From assembly GCF_026130605.1 (NCBI RefSeq), contig NZ_JANFAU010000002.1, positions 248,001 to 312,000 of the forward strand: a DNA stretch of 64,000 nt, in the 5' to 3' direction. The number at the start of each line of letters is the position of its first letter. The stretch's first letter is position 1. A program made the position numbers and the translations under genes. Origin of the DNA: Sphingomonas lycopersici (lineage in GTDB: Bacteria > Pseudomonadota > Alphaproteobacteria > Sphingomonadales > Sphingomonadaceae). Shown here one piece after another: positions 59,388 through 64,000 of this stretch. Below the pieces are notes generated by a model that saw nothing but the letters and a program-made list of their open reading frames with translations, searched no databases and was not told the DNA's origin.

Positions 59388-59473
59388 CCCGTTCGCCCTG
59401 ACCTTGTCGAAGGGCTGCCCTTCTTCGTTGGGAAGAAAAGTGCGGGGCTTCGGCAAGCTCAGCCCGAACGGGG
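59388..59473. repeat. Intergenic inverted repeat, family A
   Basis: CCCGTTCGCCCTGACCTTGT and inverted CTTCGGCAAGCTCAGCCCGA, about 35 bases apart, between the convergent DUF486 and hom genes. Confidence 0.8.
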
Positions 59474-59481
59474 AAAACGGA

Positions 59482-60768
59482 TCAGGCCAGGATCGGCATC
59501 CACATCGGCTCGCCGACGAGGCTTTGCGAGCCGCGCAACCGCTCCAGCGCCGCCGCGATCGCCGATTCCGGCGCCTCATGCGTAACGATCGCCACCAGGG
59601 CGCTGCCGTCGGGATTGGCGCCGCGCTGGATCAGGCTCTCGATCGAGACACCCGCATCGCGCATCGCCGCGGCGATCTCCGCCAATACCCCCACGCGATC
59701 GGCGACCATGAAGCGCAGGTAGAAACGCCCGCGCCGCGCGCCGGTATCGGCCGGGCCGGCATCGGCGAGCGCGGTCACCGGCATCGCGAAGGGCGGGCCG
59801 GCCTCGCCGCGCGCGATATCGATCAGGTCGGCGATCACCGCGCTGGCGGTCGGCCCGTCGCCCGCGCCCGCGCCCTGGAACAGCAAGCGGCCGACGAAAT
59901 TGCCCTCCGCCACCACCGCATTGGTCGAGCCGGTGACATGCGCCAGCGGATGATCCTGCGGCACGAGCTGCGGCTGGACGCGCTGGAACAGCCCGCCCTG
60001 CCCCAGTTCTGCCTGACCAATCAGCCGGATGCGATAGCCAAGCGCCGCCGCCTCGGCGATGTCGCCGGCGAGGATCTGGCGGATGCCGCGGATCGCGACG
60101 TCGTCGAACGCCGGGCGGGTGCCGAACGACAGGCTGGCGAGGATCGACAGCTTGTGCGCCGCATCCACCCCGTCGATGTCGAAGCTGGGATCGGCCTCGG
60201 CATAGCCAAGCGCCTGCGCCTCGGCGAGCACATCGCCGAAATCGCGCCCCTCGGCCTCCATCTTGGAAAGGATGAAGTTGCAGGTGCCGTTGAGGATGCC
60301 CTGCACGCGCGCGATCTCGTTCGCCGCCGCGCCTTCGCGCAGCCCCTTGATCACCGGGATACCGCCCGCGACCGCCGCCTCGAACTTGAGCGGGACGCCG
60401 GCCTTCTCCGCCGCTTCGGCCAGTTCGAGCCCGTGATGTGCGAGCATCGCCTTGTTGGCGGTGACGAAGGCCTTGCCGCGGCCGAGCGTCGCGCGGGCGA
60501 GCGCCAGCGCGGGGCCATCCGCCCCGCCGACCAGTTCGACCACCACATCGGCGCCGACATCGGCAAGCGCGACGGTATCGTCGATCCATTCGAATCGCGA
60601 AATATCGACCCCGCGATCCTTGGTGCGGTCGCGCGCGGAGACCGCGACGACCTCGATCGCCCGGCCAGCGCGGCGCTCGATCAGCGCGCGATTGGCCTCG
60701 AGCACGCGGATCACGCCCGATCCGACCGTTCCCAGCCCCGCCAGCGCAACTCGCAACGCTTCCGCCAT
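59482..60768 (-). CDS. hom: Homoserine dehydrogenase
   Basis: A 428-residue monofunctional enzyme reducing aspartate semialdehyde to homoserine. NAD(P) loop VALAGLGTVGSGVIRVLE, catalytic region NGTCNFILSKMEAEG, PSFDIDGVDAAHKLSILASL, and a C-terminal ACT domain (FMVADRVGVLAEIAAAMRDA) for feedback by threonine. No aspartokinase fusion. Works after asd (27158-28186). Confidence 0.96.
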   Translation of the reverse strand: MAEALRVALAGLGTVGSGVIRVLEANRALIERRAGRAIEVVAVSARDRTKDRGVDISRFEWIDDTVALADVGADVVVELVGGADGPALALARATLGRGKAFVTANKAMLAHHGLELAEAAEKAGVPLKFEAAVAGGIPVIKGLREGAAANEIARVQGILNGTCNFILSKMEAEGRDFGDVLAEAQALGYAEADPSFDIDGVDAAHKLSILASLSFGTRPAFDDVAIRGIRQILAGDIAEAAALGYRIRLIGQAELGQGGLFQRVQPQLVPQDHPLAHVTGSTNAVVAEGNFVGRLLFQGAGAGDGPTASAVIADLIDIARGEAGPPFAMPVTALADAGPADTGARRGRFYLRFMVADRVGVLAEIAAAMRDAGVSIESLIQRGANPDGSALVAIVTHEAPESAIAAALERLRGSQSLVGEPMWMPILA

Positions 60769-60872
60769 GTCGATTCCCTAATTTTGTAAGTCGCGCGCTC
60801 TTGGGCCACGAAGGAGGCGGCGGCAAGGGGCTGTGGCTTCCCCATCCCCCCGCGCCCCGCTAGTGATCGCCG

Positions 60873-62837
60873 ATGACTACCGATCCCCACCGGCAACGCG
60901 CGGGCGTTGCCGAACTCACTTTTCGCGGCATCCTGCTCGGCGGGATCATCACGTTGCTGTTCACCGCCGCCAACGTTTATCTCGGGCTCAAGGTCGGGCT
61001 GACCTTCGCCACCTCGATCCCCGCCGCGGTGATCTCGATGGCGGTGCTGCGCGCCTTTCCCGACAGCTCGATCCTCGAAAACAACATCGTCCAGACGATC
61101 GCCAGCGCGGCGGGGACGCTCGCGGCGATCATCTTCGTGCTGCCGGGGCTGGTGATGATCGGCTGGTGGCACGGCTTCCCCTTCGTCACCACCGCCGCGA
61201 TCACCGCGACCGGGGGCATCCTCGGGGTGATGTTCTCAGTGCCGCTGCGCCGCGCCTTGGTGGTCGATACCGACCTGCCCTATCCCGAGGGGCGCGCGGC
61301 GGCGGAGGTGCTCGAAGTCGGCTCGGCGGCGCGCGACGGCGGGGCGGAGAGCGCCAAGGGGCTCTCGGTGCTGATCTGGGGCAGCCTCGCCTCGGCCGGG
61401 TTCGCATTGCTGACCCAGATGAACCTCGCCGCGGCGGAGACCGCACGCTGGTTCCGCATCGGCGCGAGCGCGACCGGGATTTCGGGGGGGCTGTCGTTCG
61501 CGCTGCTCGGGGTCGGGCATCTCGTCGGGCTGTCGGTCGGGATGGCGCAGCTCGTCGGGATGGCGACCGGCTGGTGGGTGCTGCTGCCGATCCTCACCGC
61601 GCATAGCGACCTCGGCGGCAGCGCCGAGGAACTCGCCAATACGGTGTTCCGCGCCGACGTGCGCTTCTTCGGCGCCGGGGTGATCGGGGTCGCGGCGGTG
61701 TGGGCGCTGGCGAAGATCGCGCGCCCGGTGATCGGCGGGATCGCCTCGGCGCTCGCCGCGAGCCGCGCGCGGCGTGGCGGCGAAGTGCTGGCGCTCACCG
61801 AACGCGATCTGCCGATCGGCGTCGTCGGGCTCGTCTCGCTGGCGATGCTCGTGCCGATTGGCGTGTTGCTGTGGAGCGTCATCGCGGGCGGGCCGCTCGC
61901 CGCGTCGGGGGCGCTGCTGATCGGCGGCGCCTTGCTCTTCGTGCTGGTGATCGGGCTGATGATCGCCGCGGTGTGCGGCTATATGGCCGGGCTGATCGGC
62001 GCATCCAACTCGCCGGTTTCGGCGATCGGCATCCTGTCGATCATCGCCGCCTCGCTGCTGCTCGTCGCCTTGTTCGGGCGCGGCACCCCGCCCGATACCG
62101 CGCAGGCGCTGATCGCTTATGCGCTGATCGTCACCGGGATCGTGTTCGGCGTGGCGACGATCTCCAACGACAATCTCCAGGATCTCAAGACCGGCCAGCT
62201 CGTCGGCGCGACGCCGTGGAAGCAGCAGGTCGCGCTCGTCATCGGCGTCTGCTTCGGCGCGCTGGTGGTTCCGATCGTGCTCGATCTGCTCAACACCGCC
62301 TTCGGCTTTGCGGGCGCGCCGGGCGCCGGGCCGCAGGCACTCGCCGCGCCGCAGGCCGGGTTGATCTCGGCGCTGGCGAAGGGCGTGCTCGGGGGCGACC
62401 TCAACTGGCCGATGCTGCGCTGGGGCGCGCTCGCCGGAATCGGCTTCGTCATCCTCGACGAGGCGATGGGGCGGGCCAAGCTGCTCCGACTGCCGCCGCT
62501 CGCGGTCGGGATCGGCATCTATCTGCCGATGGCGGTGATCCTGCCGGTGACGGTCGGCTCGTTGCTCGGCTGGACCTATGACCGCTGGTCGGACCGCCGC
62601 ACCGATGCCGAGGGCGCCAAGCGGCTGGGGGTGCTCCTCGCGACCGGGATGATCGTCGGCGAGAGCCTGTTCGGGGTGGCCTTTGCCGGCATCGTCGCGG
62701 CGAGCGGCAGCGATTCGCCGCTGGCGGTGGTCGGCAACGGCTTCGCGCCGATCGCACTGGTCGGCGGAACGATCCTGTTCATCGCGCTGACCTGGTGGCT
62801 CTACCGCTGGACGCGCACGCTGGTGACGCGCGGCTGA
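60873..62837 (+). CDS. OPT family oligopeptide transporter
   Basis: A 654-residue protein with about 14-16 hydrophobic spans. The N-terminus ELTFRGILLGGIITLLFTAA then NVYLGLKVGLTFATSIPAAV is the OPT hallmark, followed by DLPYPEGRAAAEVLEVG. OPT carriers take up small peptides or metal chelates with protons. Diverges from hom across 104 bases. The secreted DPP-IV-like peptidase in this window could supply peptides, but they are not linked in an operon. Confidence 0.93.
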   Translation: MTTDPHRQRAGVAELTFRGILLGGIITLLFTAANVYLGLKVGLTFATSIPAAVISMAVLRAFPDSSILENNIVQTIASAAGTLAAIIFVLPGLVMIGWWHGFPFVTTAAITATGGILGVMFSVPLRRALVVDTDLPYPEGRAAAEVLEVGSAARDGGAESAKGLSVLIWGSLASAGFALLTQMNLAAAETARWFRIGASATGISGGLSFALLGVGHLVGLSVGMAQLVGMATGWWVLLPILTAHSDLGGSAEELANTVFRADVRFFGAGVIGVAAVWALAKIARPVIGGIASALAASRARRGGEVLALTERDLPIGVVGLVSLAMLVPIGVLLWSVIAGGPLAASGALLIGGALLFVLVIGLMIAAVCGYMAGLIGASNSPVSAIGILSIIAASLLLVALFGRGTPPDTAQALIAYALIVTGIVFGVATISNDNLQDLKTGQLVGATPWKQQVALVIGVCFGALVVPIVLDLLNTAFGFAGAPGAGPQALAAPQAGLISALAKGVLGGDLNWPMLRWGALAGIGFVILDEAMGRAKLLRLPPLAVGIGIYLPMAVILPVTVGSLLGWTYDRWSDRRTDAEGAKRLGVLLATGMIVGESLFGVAFAGIVAASGSDSPLAVVGNGFAPIALVGGTILFIALTWWLYRWTRTLVTRG

Positions 62838-62853
62838 CAAGCCCCTCTTTCTT

Positions 62854-62880
62854 CTCCCCTCCCTTCACCAGGGAGGGGAG
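62854..62880. repeat. Intergenic hairpin, family E
   Basis: Perfect 11-bp stem CTCCCCTCCCT / AGGGAGGGGAG with a five-base loop, between the convergent OPT and glycosidase genes; a likely bidirectional transcript end. Confidence 0.8.
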
Positions 62881-62896
62881 TTAAGGGGGACGAAGA

Positions 62897-64000
62897 TCAC
62901 ATCAGCGCCAGCAGATCCTTGATCCCGACGAAGGCGAAGCCGACCGAGCTGTCGGCGATGCCATAAGGCATGAACAGCATGTCGCCGTGCTTCATCGCCC
63001 CGCAGGTATAGACGACATTGGGCACATAGCCCTCGCGATCCTGATCCGCCGCGGCGAGGATCGGCTCCTGCGTGCGCCCCAGCACCTTGCCCGGATCGTT
63101 CTTGTCGAGCAGTGCCGCGCCGATCGAATATTTGCGCATCGCGCCGACCCCGTGGGTCAACAGCAGCCAGCCCTCGTCGAGCTCGATCGGCGCGCCGCAA
63201 TTGCCGATCTGAACGAATTCCCACGGATGTTCCGGCTTGAGGATCAGATCGCCGTCGTCCCAATGCGTCAGGTCATTCGTCTTGAGCAGGTAGAGATTTT
63301 CCCCGTCCTGCCGCCCGATCGCCATATAGGTGCCGTCGACCTTGCGCGGGAACAGCGCGATCCCCTTGTTGCGCGCGGCGGTTCCGGTCATCGGCACGAG
63401 GTCGAACGCCCGGAAATCCCTGGTCCGCATCAATTCGGACTGGATGCGCGAACCGTTATAGGCGGTATAGGTCCCCAGCCATTCCACGTCGCCGTCGTCG
63501 TGGGTGAACTGGACGAGCCGCAGATCCTCCAGCCCCTTCGATTGCTCGTCGGTGATCGGAAAGATCACCGTCCCCGACAGGGTCGAATCGCGGTGGCGAT
63601 GCACGCGCACCGCGCCGGTGGGCGGATGCTCCTCGTCCATATTCTTGGCATCGGCGGCGGTGGCGAAGGGCGGCTCGGGGGCGAGCTTGAGTTCGCGCCG
63701 CGCGGTGATGATGCCCTCGCGAAACGCGATCGAGGAGATATGCCCCTCCCCCACCGCGCGCAGCGACATCACGATGCGCTGCGATCCCTTGGGCATCCCC
63801 GACTGATCGTGATGCGCCACCACGCTGGGGTTCATCAGCGCCGCGGCGGCATAACTGTATTCCAGGCAGAAATAGGCGCCGATCAGCTGGCGCTTCACAT
63901 CGCCGATCTTGCCGCTGTCGAGATCGTGCTGCGCCGCGATCTGGTCGTAGCGCGCCATGAACACACGCCGCGTCTGCCAGTGCCGCGCCTCGAAATCCTT
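62897..64000 (-). CDS. Glycoside hydrolase family 130 protein (5' end beyond the window)
   Basis: The frame is open to the last base. The visible 367 codons begin KDFEARHWQTRRVFMARYDQ and contain IGAYFCLEYSYAAAALMNPS, LAAADQDREGYVPNVVYTCG and GDMLFMPYGIADSSVGFAFV, typical of the five-bladed GH130 mannosyl-phosphorylase/mannosidase fold. GH130 enzymes cleave beta-mannosides by phosphorolysis or hydrolysis. The conserved RHW/FEAR stretch before the GTG at 63964 shows the real start is further upstream. Confidence 0.88.
   Translation of the reverse strand, partial: KDFEARHWQTRRVFMARYDQIAAQHDLDSGKIGDVKRQLIGAYFCLEYSYAAAALMNPSVVAHHDQSGMPKGSQRIVMSLRAVGEGHISSIAFREGIITARRELKLAPEPPFATAADAKNMDEEHPPTGAVRVHRHRDSTLSGTVIFPITDEQSKGLEDLRLVQFTHDDGDVEWLGTYTAYNGSRIQSELMRTRDFRAFDLVPMTGTAARNKGIALFPRKVDGTYMAIGRQDGENLYLLKTNDLTHWDDGDLILKPEHPWEFVQIGNCGAPIELDEGWLLLTHGVGAMRKYSIGAALLDKNDPGKVLGRTQEPILAAADQDREGYVPNVVYTCGAMKHGDMLFMPYGIADSSVGFAFVGIKDLLALM

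Overview
The window is a GC-rich (about two thirds G+C), densely packed bacterial chromosome segment. Its gene content points to an alphaproteobacterium of the Sphingomonadaceae (Sphingomonas-like): a DivL homologue with tyrosine in place of the phospho-histidine, the histidine phosphotransferase ChpT, AddAB instead of RecBCD, the AmgK/MurU cell-wall recycling pair, an S16 protein with an acidic tail, and intergenic inverted repeats of the kind seen in sphingomonads. The assignment is inferred from gene families, not from a database search. I found no phage, insertion sequence, CRISPR array or tRNA. The only RNA gene I can support is rnpB (minus strand, about 47165-47548).

Layout. 1-3.5 kb: the start of secA, a small secreted or membrane protein, a lower-GC TonB-like protein, argJ, a glutathione transferase and trxA. 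3.5-16 kb: a long minus-strand block of addA, addB, murU, amgK, tsaE, divL and ahcY, with a perfect 20-bp palindrome in front of ahcY. 16-23.4 kb: a membrane MHYT-GGDEF-EAL c-di-GMP enzyme, YqgE, a peroxiredoxin, AMP nucleosidase, a histone-H1-like Ala/Lys-rich protein, a hydrolase and a GFA-fold protein. 23.4-26.6 kb: a MarR regulator with an EmrAB-type efflux pump. 26.7-31.2 kb: a second GFA protein, asd, MgtC and a secreted S9 peptidase. 31.4-35.7 kb: the ribosomal/SRP operon ffh-rpsP-rimM-trmD-rplS, interrupted by a VapBC toxin-antitoxin module between rimM and trmD.

35.9-41.5 kb: an EAL phosphodiesterase, a DUF924 protein, mtaB, ftsY, a YciB-type membrane protein and sodB. 41.5-45.6 kb: an enlarged phage-shock locus. 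Here pspF is divergent from a sigma-54 promoter that faces an unannotated 48-residue peptide, pspA, pspB, pspC and four more small one-membrane-span coiled-coil proteins. PspC and the following proteins share a related C-terminal signature. 45.7-48.3 kb: SufE, a ferredoxin-like protein, a J-domain protein, rnpB and an amidase. 48.3-54.1 kb: a chemotaxis operon (cheA-cheW-cheY-cheB-cheR) beside chpT. 54.2-64 kb: a JAMM peptidase, rluD, rpoH, mtgA, a Bcr/CflA efflux protein, an acidic small protein, a DUF486 protein, hom, an OPT transporter and the 3' part of a GH130 glycosidase gene.

Shared themes. Envelope maintenance and stress: psp, MtgA, amidase, AmgK/MurU, RpoH and two efflux systems. Cell-cycle and motility signalling: DivL, ChpT, a CtrA-like box before cheA, and two c-di-GMP proteins. 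Translation and tRNA modification: TsaE and MtaB act in sequence on t6A, with TrmD, RimM and RluD also present. Aspartate-family and methyl-cycle metabolism: asd, hom and ahcY. The strongest leads for new biology are the expanded psp operon with its hidden sigma-54-facing peptide, and the toxin-antitoxin module coupled to trmD.
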